Below, piece by piece: positions 1-13,741 of a stretch of 64,000 nucleotides of DNA. The first letter of the stretch is position 1. Every line of letters starts with the position of its first letter. This stretch comes from Eutypella sp. D-1 (taxonomy: Eukaryota; Ascomycota; Sordariomycetes; Xylariales; Diatrypaceae): contig JAJTTP010000018.1 in assembly GCA_023313575.1 (NCBI GenBank), positions 434,001 through 498,000 on the forward strand. Direction: 5' to 3'. The translations under genes were made by a program, and so were the position numbers. The notes beneath the pieces were generated by a model that was given only the letters and a program-made list of their open reading frames with translations, did not search any database and was not told where the DNA came from.

Positions 1-964
1 ATGGTACCTGTGGGCGAAGTACGGCACACACTCACTTTGTGGAGTACTTTGTACGTATGTCTCTCGGGTGGTTCTTTACACAGCCCACCAACCCACCAGC
101 CAACCCACTTTCCAGCTCTTCCCGCAACCTCCAAGAAAACCGAGACCTGAACATTATCAAATTAATTACTTAGAGCTACTGGAGTACCCTATTAACCTAT
201 CCACCTTGTCCTATCCACCTCGTTACCCTCCAGTATATTCAACATCCTATCTTGTTAATTCACCTCACCAATCCCCTCGCCCTGTTTTACTCCTCCGTGC
301 GCCTTCATGTCGCCCTATGGGAATGTCGATATCTAGTCTTGCTTCTGTCCAATCCGGTCTTTTTAGGGAATAGAGCTACCGGACCCATTCCCTCCCGTTT
401 TTCTTGGAGATAACTTCTTTGTTCCAACGCCAAAAAAAGGAGGCTCTTGTCCTATTCGCCCTATTAGCTGTGTGTCCCTTTCCAGTTCCCTACTTAGCAC
501 CTGGAGACATACGCATACCGAAATCGAATCGCATCCGTTCGCCTCATACGCAGCCAAACCAGCAAACACTCAGTGCTTAGAAAACCACGATAACTACTTC
601 CGTGCGCAATTGTGATTTCGTGTGGTACCGGCGTATCCTATATCCACCACCCAGCAGCCAAATGAGCGTTGTTTGGCTCTAGCACCGAGCCTTCCGACGA
701 AACGACCCCATATCGTTGATCCCGCGCGACCTGGCTATTTTATTTTTATCCTGAAAACATTTTCGACGGCCAGGATTGCATGTTGTCCGAATACTCCCAA
801 GTGATCTATCTGGAAGCGACAAGGCGAACCTCGGTAACCATACCCGGAATAATAGGGAAACTTGAAACGAAAAGATTTTGAGGCTTGGAATAGCTCTTTG
901 GCAACGACGGTCTATCACCTGGGCGTCGTCCGCCACATCCGCCGCCGCTTTCCGGACGGCGACT
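1..964. other. Upstream region of NIPA-like gene
   Basis: Pyrimidine-rich, CCAACC/CCACC-rich sequence without a convincing coding signal. It presumably contains the promoter and 5' leader of the transporter that starts at 965. The short open stretches lack family resemblance or codon bias. Confidence 0.5.
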
Positions 965-3255
965 ATGGACGCCGCAGCCCAGGTCTTCGAGACCGCTCAC
1001 GCCATTTATGCCAGGGCTGAAAATGGCGAAAAAACAGACACAGCGAGTCGGCCACCTGCCTACAAGGCTATTGGTATTGCGTTGGCCGTTACATCCGGGT
1101 GTTTCATCGGCGTCTCCTTCGTGTTGAAGAAGGTTGGGTTGCTGAAGGCTAACGAGAAATACAATGAGGTTGCCGGCGAGGGCTATGGCTATCTCAAAAA
1201 TTTCCATTGGTGGGCGGGTATGACGTTGATGATTATTGGCGAGATTTGCAATTTCGCCGCTTATGCCTTTACGGACGCTATTCTGGTTACTTCTCTAGGT
1301 GCCCTCTCCGTCGTTATTACCACTATTCTCTCGGCGATCTTCCTAAAGGAGAGATTAAGTATGGTCGGCAAGGTCGCCTGCTTCCTTTGCATTATCGGAA
1401 GCGTCATCATCGTCCTGAACGCCCCCACGGAGTCCGCCGTCGCCAATATACAGGAAATGAAGAAATATGTGGTGACCCCCGGATTCTTGACATACACTGG
1501 CGTCATCATCCTTGGTTGCCTCTTCGTTGCCCTTTGGGTAGCCCCGCGATACGGGAAGAAGAATATGTTCCCGTACATTTCCGTCTGCAGCTGGATTGGT
1601 GCCCTAAGCGTTGTCTCCACCCAAGGCCTCGGTGCTGCCATTGTCGCACAGGCCGGCGGCACACCCCAGTTTAACCAGTGGTTTCTTTATGTCGTTCTTG
1701 TCTTCGTCATAATAACATTGCTGACGGAGATTATATACCTCAATGTAAGTATGCTTGTAAGGTAATCATGGAATCGTGTTGATAACACTCCTCGCAGAAA
1801 GCGCTAAATCTTTTCAACGCCGCTATGGTCACGCCGACGTACTACGTTTATTTCACAAGTACAACTATCATCACCTCGTCCGTCCTATTTCAGGGTTTCA
1901 GGGGTACTGCTGTTCAAATTATTACTGTCGTCATGGGCTTCCTTACGATTTGCGCCGGCGTCGTGCTGCTACAGCTATCCAAATCGGCCAAAGACGTACC
2001 TGATACCGCTATCTTTACAGGCGACCTAGATCAGATCCACATGATTGGTGATCAAGAGCAGCCTGAGACGGAACCAAAGGCGGATGCTCTCCGCGGAACG
2101 GCAGCTATTGTTAGGCGGTTTTCCAACACGCGCCAGAAAATGGAAGAGGAGGAATTCAGGCGGCTCCGCGAGGAAAAGGAAATGGAAAGACTTGCACCCC
2201 TTAGCGAGGATGGTCAAGATGTGTACGAATGGGACGGCCTCCGACGACGAAGAACTACTACCCTGGGCAGTCAGAAGAGTCGGGCTATTACGACAGCTAA
2301 TTCCTCGATCGGCCCTACAAGCAATTGGGAGCATCCACCATTGGGAATGTCGCGTTTCCCAGACCCGGAAGAAGTGGAGTCCGAGAGAGGAAGCGCTTCG
2401 TCTCCAGGTTTCCTATCTAGTATCGCAGGTACCATTCGCAGTCGCGGACGTAGCGTCCTACTCCCCGGGCATCCGGACTTCCGGCAACAGCAGAGCGGTT
2501 CCGAAGAGCAGCAACCGCCACTACCTAGTCCGCCACTACAAACCGTCCAGCTGTCCGAGATCGCAGTACCACCCCAGAAGTACCGGAGGGACGACTCGAT
2601 CAGCAGAACTCGGGAGCATGTCTTCGGGCTCCCCGCGGCCCTTGAGAAGACCGACTACGGCGGCGCGGCCTCAGTGCATACTGGCGGCAGCAGCGACCGA
2701 CATATACAAATTGCGGAGCCTCCGCCCCCAACGCCACCGGTGCACGGCGACAGGGAGATGGCGGCGCGCCGGCAATTCTCCTTCCAAATCCAGAACGTGT
2801 TCCGACGGAACCAGCCGCAGGTGACGGAAGCCCATCCGCAACAGCAGCAACAGCAGCCACGGCCCCCGTCATCGTCGCTACGCCACGTCGCCGGGCTGCG
2901 GTCCCGCGGATACTCAGATAGGGCAGTGCCGCGAGATACAAGTGCGACCGAAGAGGAGCGCCTGGGGCTCGTCAAGGGCGACTCGCAGTCCATGCCCGCT
3001 CTCCCGCGGTACGACTCGGACGAGAGCGGCGGCAGCGGCAGCGATGGCCTGATGGACAGCGATGACAGCGAGGCCAAGGCTGAGGAGCCAAAGCCATACT
3101 CGAGCTACGGGCCTAGACCCGGGTCCAGAAGGAGGTGGGACAACGACAGTCCACCCCCACCCCCTCCCTCCGGGCCAGGTGGCGGCGGCGGTGAGCCGCC
3201 GGGGCCGTCGCGTTCTGGTGGCAGTGGTGCAGGCTCAGGCGGGGTCCTCGTCTAG
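965..3255 (+). CDS. NIPA-family magnesium transporter with long disordered tail
   Basis: Exons 965-1744 and 1798-3255, joined in phase 0 by a 53-nt GT-AG intron, give 745 residues. Residues about 34-320 form the multi-pass NIPA/DUF803 core (drug/metabolite-transporter fold), including the family-typical segments around KNFHWWAGM, GALSVVITTILSA and LNLFNAAMVTPTYYV. NIPA proteins move Mg2+ across plasma or endosomal membranes; the substrate here is inferred from the family. The tail of about 425 residues after the last helix is low-complexity and charged, with a Gln run, Pro runs and Gly runs, so the protein is roughly twice the length of the core family. The ATG at 965 is preferred because family similarity begins soon after it; the frame stays open upstream to about 878 but that start is not ATG. 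It converges on the HPP gene. Confidence 0.9.
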
Positions 3256-4407
3256 AAGACGCGACGGCGCTGACCGGGTTTCTTATGCACCCCATGACAT
3301 CACCATCACCCTTCATTGATGACATATAAACGCATGCGCGCCCTCTTTTTGTTGCTGTTCGGAGTCATTGGGCTTTTTTTTTTTCGGCGTACATATTTTA
3401 CAACGGGGGGGATACGGGAGACACGGGAAAATGCAATGTCTATCTCTTTTTCTTTCCTCGCAAAGAAAAGGGGAACGGGGTTTTAGGGACGCTTTTTTCT
3501 ATGGGAACTGTTTCGTATGCATGCATATAGGATTAGGATACATGGACTTTGGATGATTCATGACTCTCAATACGGCTATTTTTTGTCCTTTTTCTTTTGC
3601 CTTTTTCCATTCCTGCTTCCTCGTCGAGACGGCTTTGCGGGGGAATCCATGGGGTGTTTGCAGAGTAGTAGAAGAACACGGAAGTATTATGGAGAACGGA
3701 GGAACAATGGCCTGCTGCGCATGCATACATACACACATACATACATATATCATGGCAAACGCACATAGACAGAATCGGGGGAATCGCTGTGTAGGCACAT
3801 ACATATATACAAACGCATGGATATGGACTTGGGAGCCAGGACCTCGTGTCATGACATTGCTGGTAGCTCTTGGATGGACGGCGGGCATAGAGAAGAGCAT
3901 ACATAGGGAAATGCGGAGGGCAAGATGCATGGAAGAAAGAAATTCTTGGCATCAACTTGGTGAATATGAGACCGCCCCGAAATCGGGCGCGTTTGATGAT
4001 GTGGATTATCGTGGCTATATATATATCGTAGTACCCAGCGTAGAATAGAGGTGGTTAGGTGGAATCATAGAGCTACCCGTCTGCCTTGTCACACGATGGA
4101 AGGGATCAAACGGTATACCTGTTTGTGTCTGTAAATAGATAAGGGGTGAGTGAGAGGCGTGTTTGGAACGTCTATCACTACCTAGGTAGGTAGGAGATGC
4201 ATCCCACGAGGCTTATGCAGCTAACTGTCTGTCACATCGCGTCTCTGGCCGCCGAAGGCCCTGGTGCGGGAGGAAGTAATGTTTGACCGGAGCCAATCGG
4301 AATTGTACCGTTAATGGAGACGATGGCAGCGAGGACTGAGTTTCTTCGCTTATCAAATTGGGTTTCATTCATATGTGAAGGAAGAAAAGAAAAAGAAATC
4401 CGGACAA
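3256..4407. other. Intergenic region between convergent genes
   Basis: Probable 3' untranslated regions of the two flanking convergent genes. It holds poly-T and CATACATA-type simple repeats (about 3725-3810) and one TACCTAGGTA palindrome at 4179-4188. No coding signal was recognised. Confidence 0.5.
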
Positions 4408-5519
4408 CTAGAGGCGCTCGCTCAGCTCTTCCAAAAACATCCTCTCTTCCGGCGTGATGTACAGGTCGTCCGGGACATGGACCATTCCCCGGGTGATGAG
4501 CACCTGGGGCCCTAATTCCGTTTCCCCTCTCGCTTCCGTCGCCAACCCCTCCTCCCGCGCACCATGCCGCGACGCATGCGAGGCGTGGGACACGACGCGC
4601 TCGAATTTGACACCCCTCTCTAAGGGGCGGTGGGACGCGTGCGACGCATGTGACGCGACGCGTTCAAATCTAGCGCCCCTATTGGAGTCGGTCTCGCCAC
4701 TGCCCTCACCTTCCTCCTTGCCCCTCTCCTCGTCTTCTTTTCGACGTTGCCGCCACCAGCGACCCGTCTCCTCGGGGGACCACCAGTAGACGGGAAAGCG
4801 GCGCTGGATGTTGTTGATGAGGAGGGCGACGGCCTGCATGAGGACGCAGCCGAGGGTGACGACGGGGAGCAGGAACCAGCCGAGCCCGGCGACGTCGGCG
4901 TCCACGACCGCCAGAAGCGCCGTCGCCCCCGCCGGCGGGTGCACCGTCCCCGTCAGCCCCATCAGGCTCACCGCGCACGCGCAGCTCAGCGACCCCGCCA
5001 GCCACGCCAGCTGGTGTTCCCGCGGGTCCTGTTCCCCCGCCCCCGGCCGCCCCAGCCCGAACGCCTTCGCGATGGCGATCCCTACCACCGACGAGAGGAG
5101 CTGTCCCAGCACCGCGTTCCGCGGCTGTGCTAGCGGCGACTCGATCGCGTAGAACTCGAGAACAGCGGCCGCGCCCTGGAAAATCTCACGTTAGTGACGT
5201 CAAATGGGAAAATCAAGGGCATGGGAGACAGGGAGGTGGGAAGACATACAAAACTACCGATGATGATCGGGGCCTGGTGGTCCCGAAACGAAGCGATCTG
5301 ACGCCCCACGGCCTCGATGATGATGAGGCTGCAGAACACGCCGATGAAGGACCAGAATATGATCACGATGTTGCCCAGGCTCTTCTGGTGCTTCTCCCTG
5401 TGCCCTAAGAAGTGCGCGACGGGCCGCGGCACGTACTTCCATGGCACCGGCGGCAGCCACGGGTTCACATAGTGGTCGATGTTGAAGTTCCACGCCGTTG
5501 GGGAGATCGCGATGGGCAT
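4408..5519 (-). CDS. HPP-family integral membrane protein
   Basis: Exons 5250-5519 and 4408-5175 (minus strand, 74-nt intron 5176-5249, phase 0) give 345 residues. The N-terminus has the WNFNIDHYVNP and Pro-rich pattern seen before the first helix in fungal HPP proteins. Hydrophobic helices follow, and the signature HPPAGATALLAV lies at about residues 169-178. HPP proteins are four-helix membrane proteins; a chloroplast homologue transports nitrite, but the role of the fungal ones is not established. The ATG at 5519 is chosen. A likely 5'-leader intron (5589-5650, GTAAGA to TTGCAG) lies upstream. The cytoplasmic tail holds a 21-residue tandem duplication (residues 256-297). The gene converges on the NIPA-like gene. 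Confidence 0.88.
4555..4680 (-). repeat. Tandem 63-nt coding duplication in HPP tail
   Basis: Two adjacent 21-residue units, each with the pattern RG-x-x-FERV-x-SHASHAS, lie in frame in the tail of the HPP protein. They have diverged at several positions, so the duplication is not brand new. The repeated His-Ala-Ser steps resemble no known motif. Confidence 0.8.
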
Positions 5520-6956
5520 GTGGGAGGGGGGTTCGGATGTGAATGCCTGATCCGAGACAGGCTGACAGGCGTGTCGTTCGACTGAGGGCTGCAATCAATT
5601 AGGATTCGGGGGTGAAGAGTCGCTGTCGACGCTATGGAATAGTCTCTTACGCCGTATCGGATCGGTCTGTGCGGAATTGAGGCAGGGTGTCAATGCTTCG
5701 TCCTCAGAGGCTGGCAGTCCGAGCTCTATAGGATTCCAGCGACCAGGTGAGCCTTAGAATGCACACATATCGTGTCGTGTGTAACAATGCCCAGCAAAGA
5801 CACCCACAATGCGGCAGGGTTGACGATATATAAAACAAAGGCCCTCGCCCTTCCCCAACCTCGGCCATTCCAGAAGCACTCTTGTGGTACCCATCTGTCC
5901 ACACGCAGTGCTCCAGCCTGCTTTTCCTGGGGATGTATATGCAGCGCCCGCATGCGTGTACTGCGTGGTCCCGAGAGTCAAAATCTCACAAGAGGGAAGG
6001 GAGTAGTTAGGGGGCCTATTATTAGCCCAGTTCAAATAGTCTCGTCATGACTAACTCAAACTCTCATAATACGTCTGATCCAGCGCGCTATGACTAAAGG
6101 TACGTCATTCCAGACAGGCGAGACCCCAATGTGGTCTCGCACGAGGCACGGGTCTCCCGGGGCGAGGTAAGGGACCCGCATCGGCGGGCATTTCTCCGCG
6201 GAGCTAGCACCGGCCCGCCGAGAAAAGGGGGTCCGCCCCGGGCGCGACAGCGCGGCAGAAAAGGCCCGTCCGAACATTAACGATACGGTGATGTATCCAT
6301 AGCCCGATATTCGACCAGGAGCACAGACACTAGAAGGATATCCACGTTGAATTGGCAGCGTTCTGGCGTCATCGAAACTATGTATGCGCCGATGCTTAGG
6401 ACTTTTAAAGACCAGGCAGGCGTTTTTAGTCTACGCTCATCCTCTAAGGACATGGTTCTGATTTATGGGCCTCGGCGCACTTGCTGAATCATGACGAAGA
6501 CTTCCTTCGCTTCTCTCTCCCTCTCTCCGAATGCCGAATTTGGTGCTTAGGTGTGATGTGCCTAGCATTTTTAATTTAACAAAAATTTGAGTGAGTCCGA
6601 GTTAGTTTGCCCATTTACTGCCAAGGGTCGCAGAACGCATGGCACAAACTAAGTGGCATAACTAATCACGATATCACGTAATTTTCGCCGTGGAAGACAT
6701 GCTGACGCTTATTGGTGGTCATTCGGTACTTATGCCGTGCTGTATCCGTGGCTCTGGCCCCATGTCTCGGAGTGAAATTTACAAATCAAACAGAGCCGAA
6801 AAGAGAGCGTCAAGGTCACCCCTTGCTTTTTTGATGAACAATCTATCACTGGCGCGATTTACAGCATATCGAACATCGATGTCAGAGAATAGTGAGCTCG
6901 GCCATTCACTGAGGGTGGCGACCACTATCTTTCTATGCATATGCGATTAAAATGAA
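5520..6956. other. Intergenic region with HPP leader intron
   Basis: Contains the probable leader intron of the HPP gene (5589-5650) and its promoter. A GC-rich island at about 6100-6280 is flanked by AT-richer sequence. No product was recognised in the GC-rich island despite an open frame. Confidence 0.45.
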
Positions 6957-9161
<2,205 letters not shown>

Positions 9162-10986
9162 GCTGTGCAAATTCGAGATACTTGCCAATATGGATTGTAG
9201 ATACTTGGAATTGGATGTAATTGATTGAAACTGCTTAGCTTATGTATCCTACCTATACATATATAGCCATCGCTAAGTGCACCCTTGCCGAGGTCTTCGC
9301 GGACGATATTCTACGAACGATTGCAAATTACCCCGCAGAGAACTAAATCATCTCCCGAGAAATAGTCTCCATGGTGCAGATCACTTTCGAGGACAGCGTC
9401 GTATCCATACGACGACGAATCCAAGCCTAAGCATTTTACTGGTCTATCTTAGTAGACCCCTTTTTCATATTCTTTTGGGGGCCCAGATACTGACCCATTT
9501 CAATGAACCGCATGAATAGCGCTAGTTTCGATCCACTTCCCCGCAAACATGACTGCGGGGACTAACTTAACACTAACTATTGACTCCGGACTCCGAATAG
9601 CAAGATGCGGGCTATTCGCTCTTGGCTCTCTAACACGTGAAACGCTCGGCCGAGTATCAATAAACGCAGTCACAGGGCAATCCAAGCTTACTTCGATTGG
9701 TTTTTAATGGCGCCGTCACGTATGACAGTAACCATCGCTTAGACTTTTTAAGGCTGCAGTTGAAGCATCTTTTCCATTGGACTTTTCCTCTGTTTAGATA
9801 AACCACGAAACTACTCGGATACTTATTGGGATAGCTTGCTGGTGAAATTTGATTAGTATGAGCAATTAGTATCTTGATTATTCAACCAAATATCATATGA
9901 CTATCTTGAAAATAGTGTCGGGGTATCAAATAGAGCCGTAGCGTTTGCTTTCAACTAATGCTTCTTGGCCACACTAGTCTGTCGGCAAAGGTTTAAGAAG
10001 ACTAAGAGGTAATCTAACATTTTGCAAACAGACAAGGTATGAAACATGCATACACATATATAACGGCACATAAATAACACATGAGTGCCATGCTCTCTAA
10101 GCAGTTGAATTAAAGACATGATGTCGGAAAAACACTGGACTTGTTTTTGTGTGGTGGATCACGGGAAGATAACCCCACCGCCCCGCACCGGGAGGAAGGA
10201 CGGCTTGAAGTTGGCGATGCCTGCAATGTACACTAGGTATCAACTAATACGTTCTACACATAATATTTCCCCGAAGACTGCTAACCACAGGATTTAATCA
10301 CGTTTACTCCCAATGTCAACAAAATATGCTAATAATTCATTAATGTTGATTTCAAGAAGTATTATTCACTGTATTACTGTTTCATCGTTACAAATAAGCG
10401 CAAACAGGGCCAAGGGACAAAGGACTAATAGGGGTTTACTATGCGCTCTCATCTCTAGCGCATCAAACATTTTGATAACCAACCCTGAGGTTAAGATTAT
10501 ACACCAATTACGATATGTAGTAAATACTCGGTGCATCTCGATGTATCTGCCTGCTGAAAAGGAGAGAGTATCGGCGGTCGAAACACAGATGCCGCCGAGG
10601 AAGTACTGGCGGATGCGAGAGCTAGGTTCTAGGTTCGGTGTCGTTCCAAACACAATGTGTCAAGACCTGTATGTGGTGGTGGAGCATAAAGGAATTATAT
10701 GTCTTCATGAAAGATACCTCCAGAAACCCCGAGCACGTCGATGATTGTAGCACATTGCCTGGAATCTATGAGACATTCGCGGCTACATGCATGACAAACG
10801 GAGGACGTAGACATCTCCCTCTAGGAGCATATATATATGACAACTCCCTGCACTACACTTACCTAGAGATCTTTCCTCCTGCTACTCACCAACACAGAAT
10901 CAGTAATTACTAAACCTCATCTATTAGCCAATCCCTTCTTCAGACTCCAGTATCGCCATTAATCTGCCCATCTACGTCTTGGCAAA
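9162..10986. other. Divergent intergenic region, AT-rich
   Basis: Lies between the 5' ends of the VAO-like and IFI6-like genes. Mostly AT-rich. A short GC-rich patch at 10156-10223 reads on the minus strand as a possible terminal exon after a TTGCAG acceptor, but no upstream exon was found. No gene was recognised. Confidence 0.4.
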
Positions 10987-11623
10987 ATGTGGTTCAATAA
11001 ACTCTTCAGGTCCTTGAAAAGATGGACAACCCGAACATTCTCTCTAAGAATCCGACCATTTATGTCTAGGGCCAGTGAAACCATCAGGTCATTCTGGAGT
11101 TCCGCGGTGACCTTCTTTTCAAGGCCAGGTATGTATTCCAACAACTCCAACTGCAAGCAATTTGATGCAGGCCTACAGCCTAGACCCCCCCCCCCCCCCC
11201 CCCGGCACACACACACACACAAATCCCGGTTACCAAAGGAGAAGAGCTAACATAAGCTCTGCCATCAGACGTATACATGCCAATTATTTTATGGGCTGTC
11301 ATCATCATAGCGGCTGCCACATTGGGAGCGTGGGCGGGATTTGGGATATACGGCGTTGTTGCTGGCATGTAAAAGGCTCCAGTGATTCAATACCCCGATC
11401 GAAGTGTTCAGACTATTTTGCTAACGTGAAAATCAAAGGCTCGCCTGCTGCAGCATTCCAGTCCGCCTCTTACGGGGCCTTTACGCCGGCCGGCTCTGTG
11501 TTCGCCATGCTCACTAGTCTTGGGATGCTAGGACATCTAGCACCACCGAGCATCCCTATCGCTGGGTTGATTGCCCTGTGTGCCTTTATTGTTGGGAAGA
11601 TTTATCAATACAATAAATACTGA
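10987..11623 (+). CDS. IFI6/IFI27 (6-16 family)-like small membrane protein
   Basis: Exons 10987-11128, 11269-11364 and 11439-11623 give 140 residues. Intron 1 (140 nt) has a GAGCTAAC branch and TCAG acceptor. Intron 2 (11365-11438) starts with GC instead of GT, has a GCTAAC branch and AAAG acceptor, and its removal joins the motif GFGIYGVVAGSPAAAFQS. The basic amphipathic N-terminus (residues 1-47) is followed by a hydrophobic helix and the Gly/Ala-rich 6-16 block, which includes AGS-x-AAAFQS and PAGSVFAMLTSLGMLG. In animals this family (IFI6, IFI27/ISG12) comprises small hydrophobic, often mitochondrial, proteins linked to apoptosis and interferon responses; fungal members are uncharacterised. 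The family call rests on motif pattern only. The neighbours give no clear functional link. Confidence 0.75.
11185..11221 (+). repeat. Poly-C and (CA)8 microsatellite in intron
   Basis: A run of 19 C (11185-11203), then GG, then eight CA units (11206-11221). It lies inside intron 1 of the IFI6-like gene and is the reason that intron is longer than its neighbours. It is prone to length variation and to sequencing error. Confidence 0.9.
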
Positions 11624-13741
11624 GCGGGTCGATGGCATTCCCTGGGAGTGGGCGAGATAATCGTTGGTGGTGGCATAGTGTGTAGCCCGATACCGAGAGA
11701 AGGGGCTAGCAGTACCAACGTCTGGTTGGCACAAAAGCTGTGACCCTGTCATACGTCCATGAAGCCGTCTTGAATTTACTTTTCTCGGAATGTTTTTGTT
11801 AAAACAAGAGAGAACTCAAAAGAGCAACGCGTATTCCTGTCTTAACTCGCATTGAAATAGACATAATAAATTGTGATACTTATACTCATCATGCTTACCT
11901 TTCCTACCCTGCACTATATTATAACCTCAATTCTTCCGCTTCCCCCTTGAATTACAATAGAAGCGATAGCCATGGCCGTGGAAGGCTCCAGAAATAATTT
12001 GGTAGCCTTGCACTTTCATGTTCGCCACATATCAACCTTTTCTCGGACGGAATTGCTAGGTTGTACTTACTACTGTGCCATTGCAGTGCCCGTATTAGTA
12101 GATACGTTACGTGAGGAAGGAGAAAGGCTGGGAGGTCCGAGTAGGGAACAGTAACATATGGGTGAGAGACGAATATTGCCCGTTATTGGCCCAGTAGAAT
12201 CAACGAGGACATCGAGTTTACTTCTCTGTTTCATAGCTATAGTTGACTGGAGTGTTCTATCAGTATCTGACCCCGGTACATAGAAGGCTAGAGTTCCGTA
12301 GACATAATTATGTAGCTTATCACTCTATGCCCAGGTACCACTAACTATATTCCCAACAGTTGCTTTGAGCTTTCTCTTTGACTGTGTACCATATTATTCT
12401 CCTAAATCCACAGTACAGGGACCAGCGGATCCCGTGACTGGAAAACTCTCGTCTATGTAATCTGTAGATGGTAGCCAAGTCGTTTCTAGTAGAGGTTTCC
12501 CTCTCTTGGTTCTGTGGCAATTTCTTCAGTAGGACTAGTCAACAACTGAATATCTCGGCAACGTGATCGAAAGCAAGTGGATTTAAAGGGCAGTACCGGT
12601 AACACATTAGGTCGCCACCTGTTTTCCATGTTCATCATGTTACACAAAAGCCGGCACTTCAAACGGATGCCATCCAATGTGGCATCGTGACAGGCGGGAG
12701 GCTGTGTCTTTGAGTCATTCAGTCGACATGTTACATTAATCTAGCCTATCACCAAATTGCATCACGTTTCAGTGACGGATTGTGTGACACTTCGGTCCTT
12801 AAATGGTTTACCTCCAGAAGTTGGAGAGTAATATATCTATCTTAATCGCTGGTTGGTCTCGTTCATGAAATGGATGTTTGTTCCTGGTGGTGAAAGAATA
12901 GTCTATTATTTACAACGTGGGGCAGTTGGTGCAATGCATGCCTATGGATGCAAATTAGAACCATATACTTCTATGGGTTCTCTACCTTCATGCTTTAGTA
13001 TTCACTGATCAGCTGCTTCGGTTGCATCCGGTAGCCCCTCATTTCCAGGAAGGATCCGGCAGTTACCCAAGTAATCGGTATATGCCCAAACAGTCTTATA
13101 CTGCATGATATTCCAGAAGACGGTGGCTGACTGACACTGTGATGGAACGAAAATGACGTTGGACGCCGATCGCTACGGGCAACGGACCTGGAACGGAGTG
13201 GACTTCCGGCGGTAAGTACGCAGCGTCTGAGAATCGCGCAATACTACGCGAGCACCTTCCTCTCCCATGTCTGAAGTATGCCATTGCCGACCAGGGTTAT
13301 TTAGAGCTCATTGGAGAAAATGAGAGCCTGGGATTTATTGTAGTGCGCCCATTTGCCCCTCACTGGCCTCACCCCTCCCTATTTCTGGAGGCACCCCTGT
13401 CCAAGATAGGAGGCGCTCTCCTTTTCGGGGAATTGAAAAGTTGGGGTATTGACTTGACGGGGTAAAGAGACATAGTGTGTGGGACATGCTTTTGACTTCA
13501 AAATGCACCTGCCCAGTACCGTCAGTCATGTTGTTGAAAACACTCCGATCCTATGAAATGTGTATGTAACTATTTGCGCTCTTGCACTACGCGAGACTTG
13601 ATGGCGCCACCCGAGCTTGTTATTCCCTGTAGGGGATATAAGACTCACATGAAAGTTACATGATGATTTCGCAACTTACAAACTAGCCCTTCTCTTTATT
13701 CCAATTTTCCATTCGCACTCAATAAGTCAAGTAATTCCAGC
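11624..13741. other. Intergenic region, no gene recognised
   Basis: About 2.1 kb upstream of the MFS gene. A 60-codon ATG-initiated frame at 11972-12154 has no recognisable family or codon bias. The stretch nearest 13742 presumably carries the MFS promoter. Confidence 0.4.

Noticed and set aside
6056..6277. GC-rich minus-strand frame in the HPP-VAO interval
   Set aside because: Arg/Pro-rich translation typical of GC-rich non-coding sequence; no start context or homology features.
10156..10223. GC-rich patch resembling a terminal exon on the minus strand
   Set aside because: A plausible acceptor and stop exist, but no upstream coding exon could be found.
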